The notes: generated by a model from the sequence alone, not told the origin. A stretch of 64,000 nt of DNA from Cladobotryum mycophilum (GCA_036429605.1 JAVFKD010000003.1:1-64000), one strand, 5' to 3'. Shown: positions 43,518-54,514, numbered from the stretch's first letter. Numbers and translations: made by a program.

Positions 43518-44094
43518 TCATGTCAAGGGTTCTATAGAGCCAAGAACCCAGTCTATAGCTACCCACAGCCTGCAGTCTATGGCAGCACCATTTGTGACTG
43601 GCTGCTCCAATGCCTCCCGAATTGACCAGCGAGGATAGATATTCCCCGTTCTGCGGAAGCCAGCTTTGTCCTGACGAACGGCATAAGAGCTGTAGCTCTT
43701 ATACCGGGAGACAAGTTCTGGAGTGCACTCATCGGGCGGATCTGTTGGGTCTACCATCTGCATTAACTGGGAGATTTGATTGACTGAAGAAGCGGGGGTA
43801 AATGCAGAATGAAGAAAGGGAGGGGTAATTACCAAACCAAAAATCACGATACATTATGCCAAAAATGGCAGATCACTCCATTCCAAACCATGCCGGGAAA
43901 AGAGGGTTGGTATTAGATAATTAAAAGCCCAGGATAGAGGAGAGAAGGTGGCGTACCCATTCCGGGTTGGGACCTTCGAGCTGCGTAAGGTTTCCCGTGA
44001 CTTGTACAAGAGTGTCTTGCCAGATGTCTTGAATTTCTCTGTAACCTTGAGGATCCGAGAACCTTCTAACAGAGCGTAGATTAATTTCATGCAT
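43518..44094 (-). CDS. Probable DUF3632-like gene, model uncertain
   Basis: Coding-like sequence in two blocks. Block 1 (44094-43957) encodes M-H-E-I-N-L-R-S-V-R-R-F and I-W-Q-D-T-L-V-Q-V-T and ends at a possible GTACGC donor; block 2 (about 43766-43518) encodes D-P-P-D-E-C-T-P-E-L, an aromatic/basic stretch and W-S-I-R-E-A-L-E-Q-P. The latter pattern (Y..A..A-G-F..W-x-I-R-x-A-L-E) is what I recall from DUF3632, a fungal family of unknown function. A third piece continues in the next frame to a stop at 43438. The frame change, the unusually long putative intron (190 b) and an unclear start suggest either a missed intron or a decaying gene. It is antisense and downstream of NRPS-like gene 1. 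Confidence 0.4.
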
Positions 44095-45224
44095 CGTGGC
44101 GGGAGGTGACAGATGAAGCCAAGCTGCAAAGTCAGCTATGACTATACGGACAAAGAGAAAGAATGTACTCGTGATTTGTTATTGATGAGGGGACGGAGAT
44201 GCTTAAATGCTGCATAACTCAGTCACCGCGATACCATTTACCCTTGGAGGAGAAGTCCGCGCTCATGCTTTGACTGCGTTTATGAGATCCTTTGGGGGTA
44301 AAAAGGAGCCTTGCTTTTATCATTGGCCACACAAGGACCAAGAAGTTGCCATGAAGTGGAGTTGATGCAGAACAAAGCTGATTTTGTGCTAGCATGCATT
44401 TAGTATCCGTGTAGTCTGCACATCCATATTTCCATATGCATAATTCTGGAAACGTCTGTTCCTGTGCTTGAGTTGGAGCTATGCGACGCAAAGTGGCGGC
44501 GGGTAGATTCATGTGAGCACACTCGTGACACAGTATGCATGACATTATTCCTCTCCTTACGACATGAAAGAACATCAGTGACAAGGTGATATGACTACAA
44601 ACCTCTTTCATAATACGCCCTGAATGAAAAAGAGAGGCTCCAGAGAGTACAGAAAGTGCGAGATTAAAAAAATACAGCCTTTGGGTTAGATGCTGAACCT
44701 GTAGTGTCGTTACGCTTTCTGGCTGGCTGGCTGGCTGTACACAAACCTTTGAGCAAGATATCTAACGTTTGAACAGTGAGGGTAATAGGGGACAAAGCTG
44801 GTTTCCGAAATGTGGATTGCCTAAAACTCTGTCAATATGGCTACACAGGATTTGAATGGATAATTAAACGAGCTTTGAGATTGTCGAAGTCTGTGGCTTG
44901 AGGTGCCGCAATAGGACTGTTCGGAAGTTTAGCATACGTCCGCATTTCAAGATCCACTCTACATTCAGGCCCGTGATTTGACGATTACCAGGTAAACGCC
45001 AAGTAGAAACCATGAGATATCTACGCATGGTCTTTGCAAGCGTGATGGTTACACAAAGATTGCAGTCATGATGGCCCTGTTGCTTGTTCTAATTCGTGGT
45101 CTGGACGCCAATTTTTAAAAAGCAAACGCACAAACAGCTCATTCAATTCTCAACTCAATCCTTTTACTGCGCTGGCGCTATATTTTTGCAATCATTTGTT
45201 GGTATATACCTTTGTGATGTAACA
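44095..45224. other. Intergenic, nothing recognised
   Basis: Includes a 130-codon minus frame (44219-44611) with no domain and a CTGG x4 tract near 44719-44735. A further exon of the DUF3632-like gene could lie at its left end. Confidence 0.35.
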
Positions 45225-46150
45225 ATGACCTGGCGCCGTCCAACTAATTCAGGTCTCGACAAACAATATTTATCAGATTATCCTCCACTACCTTCACCAC
45301 AGGCTCGGGGTCACAACAGGAGTCGCTCCGATGTTGTCCTTTCAAGAGGAACGCTTCAGCCATCTCAACGTCTGAAACTACTTGATGCTTCTAATTTTGC
45401 TGGTCCAGGCCCTTCAAGCTTTCAGCCATGGCCAGCTTCCCAGCCCCATCACAGTCTTAGAAGGACTTCAGCAGATGAAACCTCCTCTGCGAACCCAGCA
45501 TCAAACAGGCCGGTGTCGGCTGTCATGCGATATCCAGAGCTCCAGAGCCACCCAACTAGCTCTTCTTACGTTACTCTCCCCCTTACATGCAGCTGGCCTT
45601 CGAGTGGCCCGATACTTTGCCTTGCCCCAGTGCATCGCTCATTGCTAATCTACCTTGTGCTAAAGTACAGTTTCAATAAGGTGCCTTTTAGCAAATTGAA
45701 GAACAAATTATGGATGTACGCTAAGCATGCTCGCGAGCAAGTGAGAAAAGCATCGCGCTGTCTACCAAAAAAATCTGGAGGCTATCCCTCTTCGTTCGGA
45801 AACATCGAGCGCCTTTCTTTTCAGGCAGGCATTGGGGGACAGACCATCACACATATCCCGCTCGTGCCCGACCAGAAAACCCCTTGGAAACATAGAACGG
45901 ATCCAGGAGCATGGAGAGCCTTTACAATGACAGCAATCGAAGCGTGTTCGACGTTGGATACCATGATACAAAGATGCCACCGCTAAGACCTGGTGACGAA
46001 AACCCATTCACACTGGGCAATTATCACCCAAAAGCCTGGGTTGTTTACGGTATTGTATCAATGACAGGCGGGATGATCTTGTTTAGTAAATGTATTATTA
46101 TTTTGTCTTGGATGGATAGAGGGCGGGTCCCTCATGGCCTACGTAGTTGA
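45225..46150 (+). CDS. Unidentified gene, two-block model
   Basis: A Ser/Pro-rich frame runs from ATG 45225 (about 250 codons, S-D-Y-P-P-L-P-S-P-Q-A-R near the N-terminus, a basic K/R-rich segment near 45690-45790). A second coding-like block in another frame starts about 45898 (possible ATAG acceptor) and reads M-E-S-L-Y-N-D-S-N-R-S-V-F, L-R-P-G-D-E-N-P-F and a hydrophobic C-terminal segment, stop 46148-46150. A CT-rich leader with CAACTCAATCC precedes it. I do not recognise the family. The exon join is not resolved; it ends 151 bases from the convergent NRPS-like gene 2. Confidence 0.3.
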
Positions 46151-46301
46151 AGATGCCATGTTGAGCTCTGTTTACATGAAGAACTAACGGGATTGGCGTT
46201 TTGCATTGGCAGGAATTAGGGGTTTGTAGTAATTGATTCACCTGGTCAGCTACCTGATATACCCTACTGTTTGGCATGTCTTCCAAATGAAACCACCACT
46301 T

Positions 46302-49300
46302 TCACTCATCATTCCAAGCGACAGCGCCCGTAAATGCCAGATACTTCTTCAGGCTTGTCTCACTGATGGATGGGAGGTCCCTATCACCTGGCGCCGACGG
46401 GAACTTTGCTAGCGCAGCGAGTGTGTTATCGACCCTGTATCTCGCCATGCCCTCGTAGAGCTCCCATCGTGTGTGCTCACCTCGCACTTTCTCTTGGAGC
46501 ACTGGCATAAGTGGCTCAAGCAAGGAGTCACTACCACTTTCGCTGCGACTCGTTTGTATCATTCTTCTGAGTTCCATTAGCCACTCTTGGTACTGCAACA
46601 TGTGCATGTCACATCTGCTCAGATTGGCGGCGAGGCCGAAAAGGTCATTCATGTCGATTGAGCGACCGGCTTCGGGGACGATGTGATACGCACGACCCAG
46701 ATTCTGGTTGGACGATGCAATGCGGAACATGGCGGTAGCGACGTAATCCACGGGTATCAACTCCTTCCTCTGGTTGGGGAGGCATGGATATGAGCCCAGC
46801 TTGAGGCAATCCGAAATAAGGCGGCTGACAAAGTCGTCGGGATTGCCAACGCCATCGCTGCTACACAAGACAAAGCCGAGTCGATAAAGAGAAATTGGAA
46901 AACCACGGCGCATCAAATCAGTGACCATCACATCTGCCACCCATTGGCTCTGTCCATAACCACCCTCATATGGCATGGTTGTGTCGATCAAAGGCCCCAG
47001 AGGCTCATCCTCGTAGACCTCTGTTTTGTCAAGAAGACCGGTTGGTCCAAACGCTACAATGCTGGAGGTATAGTGAAATGGCACTGGTCGCCTTCCTGCA
47101 GTAGCCAACTGCAAGACATGCAAGGTTCCCAAGACGTTCGCTGCACGGTGGGTGGAGTATGGCTGGTTGTAGTTCACTTGCGCAGCAAAATGGAAGATAA
47201 CGCTTGACCAGTTGGCTAGGTTCTGGAAAGACTCCTCGTCCATTCCAAGTCTTGGCCTCGCTAGATCCCCAGCAATAATGTCAAGTTTGGATAGTTGATC
47301 CTCTGAAACAGAAGTGTCGAGGTTGTACTTTCGGAGATTAGAAATAACTCGACGTCGGCCACCTTCAGAAGACTTGGCTCGGACCAGGCACTTGAGAGAA
47401 CAGACATTGATGTTTCTAAGAAGCTCGGTCATGAAGAATGCACTGACAAAGCCTGTTGCTCCTGTCAGGAAAACGCGCCCTTCTCTTCTTGAGAGCCAGT
47501 CAGTGGGTTTTACTCCTTTGCCAGGGCATTTGAGATCTTTCGCTAGATCTGTATCTGCAAGGAGCTGCTTCTTTAAGGCTTCTGAGTCAGAGGTTTCCGA
47601 GGCTTGGCCTTGGTCGATAAAAATCCCCAGTCCTTGAATGGTTGGGCATTCATAGACGATTTGTGCGGGGATTGCAACATTGTAGGTCTGGCGGATCGCG
47701 GCGATCAATGATGCAACAGCGAGAGAGTTTGCACCCAATGAAAAGAAGTCCGTATCTAAAGCTATCATATCCACAGAGGCAATACTAAGTATGTGCATCC
47801 ACATACGCTTCAAGGCTGTCTCTGTCGTCGTCATATTAGATTGAACCGAAGTCGGATCTTCGATGGCCTCATATCTCCTTTGTGTCTGCTGAATGAGCGC
47901 CTCGGATAACTTCTTGCGATCAATTTTTCCATTGACAGTCTGGGGAAGCTTATCAACGGCAACAAGCTGGGGGACCATATACTCGGGAAGCGATTTCTTG
48001 AGTTCTTGTAAAATGGTTGTGACACTCATTGACACATCATTCAATACAATACAGCCGACGATGGACTTGGCTTGTTGACCAGGAAGTTGAGTCAACAGGG
48101 CTGCCGCTTCCCTAACGTATTCCGTACGAACCAATTCAGATTCTATGACGTCGAGATTAACACGGTAGCCTCTGAATTTCACCTCTCGGTCTCGTCTTCC
48201 AATCCAGGTTAAATTACCAGAGAAATCCTCACGCACGATGTCTCCAGTGCGATATAGGCGGACACCATGCTCATCATGACCTGGGAGCTTAACGATGGGA
48301 AACGAAGCCAATGTCTTCTCCTTAGCGAACAAATAACCACGCGCGAGGGTAGCACCGCCAATAAAAAGCTCGCCATCTGTGCCCGGAGGTAGTGGATGGA
48401 ATGCCTCATCCAAAACATATGCTTGCACCTGATTGATTGGCTTGCCAATTGGTGGACGATCTTCAGGAAGGTTGGACAAAGTGCATTCATAATAGAATTG
48501 AAAAGCTGTGCATTCTGCCGGCCCATAGGCGTTCAGCAGATGCTTTGGAGGCTTGGCATGAAGGACAGCATTGAGAGCTGAAATGGTGGGGGACTCTCCT
48601 CCAACCATCAGAAGGCTCATATGCGAGAACGAACAGGGAGCGATGGGTGCAAGAATATTGAACAATGCAGCAGACATGAACATGTAAGTTACAGCCTTTT
48701 CTTTCAGAGATCTGGACAATGTCTCGGGGCTCAGAGTATCGTGCTTATTGACCACAACAATAGTGGCACCATAGAGCAATGGAACCCAAGTATCCAATAG
48801 AGAGCTATCGAAACTGACGTATCCAAGGTGCCCGAATCTTCCTTCTCTTGCATCACCATAGCAAAATGTATCCTGAGAGAGTGCGATAATATTTCGCCCT
48901 AGAATTTCGACTGCCTTGGGCACACCAGTTGATCCCGATGTGAAGAGGATATTCGACCGATGATCACGATCAAGTGGAATTGGAAATTCTGAAGCATAGA
49001 TGTCGTTTGGGGCATCGATTGTCTCCGACTGATCATGCCATCCGCTGTTGACCTCAATCTTGATGTCAATATCAATGCTTCTGTTGTCGCAGTTTTCATC
49101 CACAATGAGGTATCTAGCCTTTATTGCCTTTGCTCTCATTTGAATATCTTCATTGGATAAGTCCCTGTCAAGAGGAACATTTGTACCTCCGGCATAAATA
49201 ACAGCGAGCTGACACATGATATGCGCCGCCCCTGGCTTGGCCAAGGTGATGACAGGGTCTTCATACCCCACCCCTTTGCTTTGGAGCGTGTGAGCCAGAA

Positions 49301-49439
49301 GCTGAGCTGAGACATGAAGCTTTTGGTAAGATATACGGAGTCCATTGTCTTCAATGGCAATTTTCTCAGGTAAAAGGTTGGCCTGGTCCGCAATGGACTG
49401 GGAAAGGTTGGGCTCACAAACGTCTGTTGCAGATCCCAT
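46302..49439 (-). CDS. NRPS-like enzyme 2 (A-T-R) with an altered reductase site
   Basis: Single exon, 1045 residues. The adenylation domain has F-T-S-G-S-T-G-V-P-K (A3), F-D-S-S with the Asp that binds an alpha-amino group (A4), N-A-Y-G-P-A-E (A5), Y-R-T-G-D (A7), G-R-R-D-R-E-V-K-F-R-G-Y-R-V (A8) and N-G-K-I-D-R (A10), so it should activate an amino acid. The carrier site is F-F-S-L-G-A-N-S-L near 567. The C-terminal reductase domain starts T-G-A-T-G-F-V-S: the third glycine of GxxGxxG is Ser666. The active-site motif is Y828-G-Q-S-Q832, where the catalytic Lys is Gln. Both changes are at residues needed for NADPH binding or catalysis in this fold, so reductive release may be lost or altered. 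No condensation domain. By-eye specificity residues are D-S-L-M-M-G-A-A-F-K (tentative). The start at 49439 places the A domain in the usual register. Confidence 0.9.
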   Translation of the reverse strand: MGSATDVCEPNLSQSIADQANLLPEKIAIEDNGLRISYQKLHVSAQLLAHTLQSKGVGYEDPVITLAKPGAAHIMCQLAVIYAGGTNVPLDRDLSNEDIQMRAKAIKARYLIVDENCDNRSIDIDIKIEVNSGWHDQSETIDAPNDIYASEFPIPLDRDHRSNILFTSGSTGVPKAVEILGRNIIALSQDTFCYGDAREGRFGHLGYVSFDSSLLDTWVPLLYGATIVVVNKHDTLSPETLSRSLKEKAVTYMFMSAALFNILAPIAPCSFSHMSLLMVGGESPTISALNAVLHAKPPKHLLNAYGPAECTAFQFYYECTLSNLPEDRPPIGKPINQVQAYVLDEAFHPLPPGTDGELFIGGATLARGYLFAKEKTLASFPIVKLPGHDEHGVRLYRTGDIVREDFSGNLTWIGRRDREVKFRGYRVNLDVIESELVRTEYVREAAALLTQLPGQQAKSIVGCIVLNDVSMSVTTILQELKKSLPEYMVPQLVAVDKLPQTVNGKIDRKKLSEALIQQTQRRYEAIEDPTSVQSNMTTTETALKRMWMHILSIASVDMIALDTDFFSLGANSLAVASLIAAIRQTYNVAIPAQIVYECPTIQGLGIFIDQGQASETSDSEALKKQLLADTDLAKDLKCPGKGVKPTDWLSRREGRVFLTGATGFVSAFFMTELLRNINVCSLKCLVRAKSSEGGRRRVISNLRKYNLDTSVSEDQLSKLDIIAGDLARPRLGMDEESFQNLANWSSVIFHFAAQVNYNQPYSTHRAANVLGTLHVLQLATAGRRPVPFHYTSSIVAFGPTGLLDKTEVYEDEPLGPLIDTTMPYEGGYGQSQWVADVMVTDLMRRGFPISLYRLGFVLCSSDGVGNPDDFVSRLISDCLKLGSYPCLPNQRKELIPVDYVATAMFRIASSNQNLGRAYHIVPEAGRSIDMNDLFGLAANLSRCDMHMLQYQEWLMELRRMIQTSRSESGSDSLLEPLMPVLQEKVRGEHTRWELYEGMARYRVDNTLAALAKFPSAPGDRDLPSISETSLKKYLAFTGAVAWNDE

Positions 49440-50930
49440 TTTAGATGGATTGATGACAAGAAAAAGGCAGATGTGTTTGAGGACAAAGATTTTAATTAGT
49501 GACTTGTAAGTTCGAGACTCAGAGCGATTGAATTGTTGGTAAAAGACTTAAGGGTTTACGGAGAGATTCTCCTCACATTTATATCCCAACAAGATCACGA
49601 GAATTACTGTCTCATTCAGACTATGACTACGATCTAGACCACATTGAAAGCTACTAAAGCCCCTGGACCAGAAGTCAAGGCTTACTAGTTCCTCCCATAC
49701 TCAGTCGTATTCCCGTCGTTGGCCTGGAGTTGAATAGCTTGATTGAGGGGGTCCGAAAAGGAGCATGTGGAAGACGATGGCTGACACTTGATTGGTAGGA
49801 GACATGATCAGAGAGAGTCATATTTTATCTGAACAAGCCGAGGGTGTCGTAGTCGGTATAGCTATAATGCAGGAGCAAATGGGAAGTTGGGGAATGGCTG
49901 CATCATCATGCAGCAGAACATTTGTTGTCAAAATCGAGATGTAGATGCAGCCGCCAGCAAGCCACTATAATGTAAAAAGTCAAGGGAGTTTGGAGCAAAA
50001 AACGATTATTGGGTGACGTTCGGTATATACATGCATGACTTCGATTACAAGGGTAATGATGGAGGCTGAGACGGACATAATTTCAGCCTCAATCCGGGGT
50101 GGCCGGCCCGCTTGAACTGACCGAACCTCCATTATGATTCGATCGGAGACAAATCCCAAGATCCTGACAATGAATTGCTGAGCTGAGCATACATGTGATA
50201 GAAATCCTGCTTCCTTTCTCGTCCTTAGGGCTGGCTACCTGTTCGTATCCCAGCAAACATCTCGTAATCCCTACCAATAGCAAGACTTGTTTCCATGCAT
50301 GCAGCAATTTTGCCCACGAAAAGCTTTGGACACATATTCATCCAATGAAGAGAGAGATATTCATACAAGTGAGCCTCTTGAGGCATTTTGCATACCGAAA
50401 CCACATCCACCTACCATTTCATTTACATGGTGGTGTAAAAGGGGGTAAATAGTAACTTGGGCACGTGAACTTGGCGAGATGACCTAGCAAATGAGCTGCA
50501 AAGTCATATGACGTGAGATGGCATGGAGACAAGCATTGGAGTCTGCATAAATTACAACAAGAAATGGCTTGAGATGCAGCTACTTAAAGCCTAGGATAAA
50601 TGCTTTCGTCTTCAATTCGGTCAATCATAAGCAGAGTTGTCGGTGTTGGTACATGTATGCCGTAGTGTAACCTGAATTTGCCTCCATTAATGTCCTCTGC
50701 CATAAAGTCCACATGTCCGAACTCCGAGTCACAACCATTGGTTGAGTAACCTTTTCGTAATTTACCAATCGTACGACCGGATCAACGTTACTTCTTGTGT
50801 TGAAAACTTTGGCTGCATCATCCCACCACACAATGCAGCTAAGAATGATGTGATCAGTTCCCCGTAGCTAGTACAAATCAAGCTGAAGGAAGCTGCCTTC
50901 AGTTGTGTCTGTCAAGTTATGGACATGTAA
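49440..50930. other. Intergenic upstream of NRPS-like gene 2
   Basis: No gene seen. It holds the promoter of NRPS-like gene 2 on its left and the 3' flank of the transcription factor gene on its right. Confidence 0.45.
49577..49583 (-). promoter_or_regulatory. TATA-like box of NRPS-like gene 2
   Basis: TATAAAT on the minus strand, about 138 bases before the ATG. Confidence 0.4.
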
Positions 50931-53033
50931 CTAAGCGAAATCGTTCATTTTGTCCAATACCATGGCCCACAAATCGTCGTCAAAGGGCATGGCGCTGTCA
51001 CCTACGGCTGGGTAAGAAAGTTCTGCGACTTGAGGATCAGTAAAGCCAGCCCAAACATAGTCTTGGCTGTGCACTGTCTCAGGCCCGGCACTCTCCGGGA
51101 CATAGGCAACGTCTCCGGTGGGATAGACCAGGTCAACGCCAAGGATACCCTTGACGCGAGGTGCGTAGTAGTGGGCCAGCAGACGCATTCGTGAACAAAG
51201 GCTGGCAGTGACCGTGTCACCATCTGCATTGGGCAGCATGGTGTTGAACTTCTTTAAGAGACTGGCGACCAGGGCGAGGTACCCAGACTCATCCACAATG
51301 GTCTGGGCCTCGGACTTTTGGTTCGGTGTAAGCTTGCCGGGCGCTGGGCTGTGACGTACAACAAATTTGAGGAGCTCGGACACCGCTTTCGGAAGAGCAG
51401 TGATGGCCGTACAGAGGTTTCCCAGCGTGAGTGTGGAGACATAGGGTAACTCATCATCAGGGATTTCCAGGAACGCGAGTACAAATGTTTTGCTTTGTCT
51501 GATGAGAACCCATAGCATTGACGTTCTTAGTGTGCAATTCTCCAGGGGCTCGCCTAGAAGGAGATTTGTGTTTTGTTTTGTATCCCAGTACTCGTCATGC
51601 AGTGCGATGTCTCTGATAAACATCTCTGCGTAATGAATATCACATATGAGTGCGCTTCCTGTCAGAAAGTTAAGTTAGTACAGCCCCCCAATCAACTGTA
51701 CCTGCCAACCACTCACTTGTAGCAGATGGGTAAACTGATGGATCTTGGTGGACCAGTGGCTTCAGAGCCTCTAGCTCTCGTATGAATGGACCGACGACGA
51801 TGTCGATGAAGGAGGTTCCATGAAAGGAACCCAGGGGGTCATCTAGGATGCTATAGCTCTTTTCGATTCTAGAGAGAAAGATTTTGAAACGGATCATGGG
51901 CTCAATCCATTTGTCGGAAGTGTGTGCAGTAGATGTTGACAAAATGCGACAGCATTCATCAATTTTCCTACAATGCATCATGGAGGACGGCCTACGAAGA
52001 GTGCGTGCCATCCTGAGCGGTAGCCATTAGCTAATGCCATCGTGCCCGGACAGGTCTTCCATTCACCTACCCATTAGAGAGCCAGAACGCGCCGAGAAAT
52101 GACCGCTGCTCATCCGAATCCATGTTTGTTTTTTTGTGCAGGCCCAAGTCATAGGCAATTGTGACACATATCTGTATCATCATGACAAGTTGAGTGTGGC
52201 CCCGTTGGGCGGGATGACTATACCATGCGGACTGGACGAGAAGACCCCGAAGTAACTCCAAGCTTCTCTCTGATCCTGCAATGATCCTCGACGTTACGTG
52301 GTGCATGATTTCCGCTGCAACTGGTTTGCGCAGGTAGTGGTCGGGGGGCAATGCCGCCGCGATAATACATAGGAAGAGAAAGGGCTCCTGCTCTTTGACC
52401 ATGGCGGCAGTCTGTTCAGGATCGAGAACAACAAAGGGAAATTTCAGGATCATCTTGGTCTTGAAAGTGTGAATGAGATCTTCTGCGTCATTTAATCCCA
52501 GCATGCCTCGCTCGACAATGTCAGGCAGGTCTTCCAAGACAGACCCCGTTGGTGGTTCGGGGCCATGCAACTCTTCATTCGCTACCTGCATCAACCGAGC
52601 GTGGTTGGTCGCATTCACGTCAATGTCATCGTCAATTGATGCTGAGCTCTCGCCGGGCGTCTTAGAGCTAGATTCAGAGGCTGCTGTAAATGATGTGTTG
52701 GCATTGCATTGGCTGAAGACTGCCAGCTGTGCCGTCAACTCGTCCACCTTGTTTTCCAGTACATCGACTCGTCTAGGGAGTACCGAAGTTCAATGTTACT
52801 ACTCCTCATTTTATAAAAAGCATTGTGGAGCTTGGGGGAAAAAAGAAATATACTTACCTGGTACTTCGCGGTTTGCGTCTCCTCTCTGGGAGATCGAGGT
52901 ACAAACATTCTTTGTTGAGTCTGGCGCATCGTTCACAGAGATTCGCCGAGTGCGGCGTGCACTTTGACTTGGCCGATGTACACGTAACACACGCGCGCCT
53001 CTTCGGCCGTAGGTTCGCACTGCTTGCATTCAT
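50931..53033 (-). CDS. Zn2Cys6 fungal transcription factor
   Basis: Four exons: 53033-52858, 52772-52071, 52012-51717 and 51658-50931, introns 85, 58, 58 and 58-class with GTAAGT, GTAGGT and GTGAGT donors; 633 residues. The zinc cluster is at 15-43: C-x2-C-x6-C-x7-C-x2-C-x6-C, followed by the basic linker E-R-R-R-K-P-R and a short coiled coil spanning the first splice join (V-L-E-N-K-V-D-E-L-T-A-Q-L), the usual dimerisation element. The middle region (R-G-H-T-Q-L-V-M-M-I, A-Y-D-L-G-L-H, F-W-L-S-N-G-M-A-R-T-L-R-R-P) is the fungal-specific regulatory domain. Nuclear, expected to bind CGG-containing sites. It lies between NRPS-like gene 2 and the divergently read SDR, and is the obvious candidate pathway regulator. 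An in-frame upstream TTG is not a plausible start. Confidence 0.92.
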
Positions 53034-53651
53034 AATAGAGCCCGGCGGAATTTCACCAAAGGTTTTGTGATAGACTCCCAAGGAATGAAGCTGCCCGTGT
53101 AAGAGGAGTGGATGATCCGGATCACCCGTCGGCCGTTCCTTTATGCATATCCACTTTTTCGCTGACGAATGGCTTAGTTGATCAGCTGCTTGAGGTGATC
53201 ATCGTTGTCAGATTGGCTGAGTGCGGAGAATGTGGGACCGGGCCCGGGTGACCGGACGAGCCGTTCGCTGATCGGCCGGCGGCCATTTTTAGATAGATAG
53301 TCTAGATTCGTAAGGTATGTAAGATTGTTCAATTGATGATGGTTCTCTCACTTTCCAAAAGCCACCGCTTCAGAAGATTTAGGCAGACGATGGAGCGGAA
53401 AAGTGGCGGAGCTTCACTCACTGCCATTAGTTGCGGACTTGTAATTCATAATGCGGTTTCTTCTCAACTCATGTTGTTGCATTGGTAAGCTATGGACATG
53501 TAGTTCCAGACGAAATACACTGCCTTCAATGAGTATAAATGAGAAGAAGTATGGCGCAACAAAGAGGAATATCATCACAATCATCACGCTTTCTGTTTAG
53601 ATCAATTCAACAACCGAAGCCTTAAAAATACTACACATTCAATTCATCATC
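53034..53651. other. Divergent promoter region, transcription factor/SDR
   Basis: 618 bases between divergent genes. CGG/CCG-rich around 53260-53285 (GATCGGCCGGCGGCC), a plausible target zone for a zinc-cluster protein; TATAAAT at 53534-53540 for the SDR. Confidence 0.45.
53534..53540 (+). promoter_or_regulatory. TATA-like box of the SDR gene
   Basis: TATAAAT 112 bases before the SDR ATG, followed by a CA/TC-rich leader. Confidence 0.45.
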
Positions 53652-54514
53652 ATGCCTTCTTACGCCATCACTGGAGCTTCCAAGGGCATTGGCCGAGAGT
53701 TTGTGCGACAACTGGCTCAGACCCCTTCCAACACTGTTTTGGCCATTGTGCGAGACCCGGAGTCGCCCAGCATCAAAGAACTGGCTCAAAGCCATCCCAA
53801 CGTTCATGTCATCAAGGGCAATGTTACAGACCCAGACTCGATCCTCGAAGCTGCCGCAGCGGCCACCAAGATTACTGACGGCAAACTCGACGTGTTGATT
53901 CACAACTCCAATGCTGTCGACCAGGCTACATTTGGCTACACGCCATCTCAGCTTCCCTTCGATGTAGCTGCTACGGAGAAGTTCTTTGATGCTCCCATTC
54001 GCACGGCCATTTACGGTGGCATTTGGGCAACCAACGCGTTCTTGCCCCTGATTGAGAAGGGGTCGGAGAAGAAGATTGTGCACATCTCCAGCGGCATGGC
54101 GGATATTAATCTCATCAGGAATACCGGAGTTGACTATGCCCTGGCATATGCGATCGCCAAGGCTGGAATGAATGTCCAAGTGGCCAAGTATTCTGTCGAG
54201 TTGGCTCCCAAGGGAATCAAGGTGTTGGCTCTCAGCCCAGGCTGGGTTGATACTTGGGAAGGACCAGGTAAGAACAGTTACAAGATGATATATATATGCC
54301 ATTTTACTAACAATGTGTGCAAATAGGTCCCAAGCCAGCGCAGCTTGAGCAAGCTATCGAAGTCATGTTGAAGCAATTTCAGCGCATGGCACCAGAGCTC
54401 AAGGGTCAAATCGGCACGGAAGAGAGTGTCAAGGCACAGTTGGAAGTTATTGCCAAACTGGATTTGGCTACAAGCGGTTCATTCTTGAGCCACAATGGAA
54501 ATGACCAGTGGTAG
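53652..54514 (+). CDS. Short-chain dehydrogenase/reductase (C-factor/Nor-1-like)
   Basis: Exons 53652-54267 and 54327-54514 across a 59-base intron (GTAAGA..TACTAAC..TAG), 267 residues. T-G-A-S-K-G-I-G at 7-14 binds NAD(P); the active-site Tyr and Lys are in Y-A-I-A-K, with Ser in H-I-S-S-G. The usual N-N-A-G is replaced by H-N-S-N-A, which removes the structural Asn-Ala-Gly but keeps an Asn. Overall form (about 260 residues, C-terminal N-D-Q-W) resembles fungal SDRs related to norsolorinic-acid ketoreductase and bacterial C-factor. It is a soluble cytoplasmic enzyme that would reduce a carbonyl or oxidise an alcohol; next to aldehyde-releasing NRPS-like enzymes, a role in reducing their product is plausible but inferred. 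Confidence 0.88.

Noticed and set aside
44219..44611. 130-codon minus-strand frame near the DUF3632-like gene
   Set aside because: No motif or splice link; Cys/His content does not form a recognisable finger.
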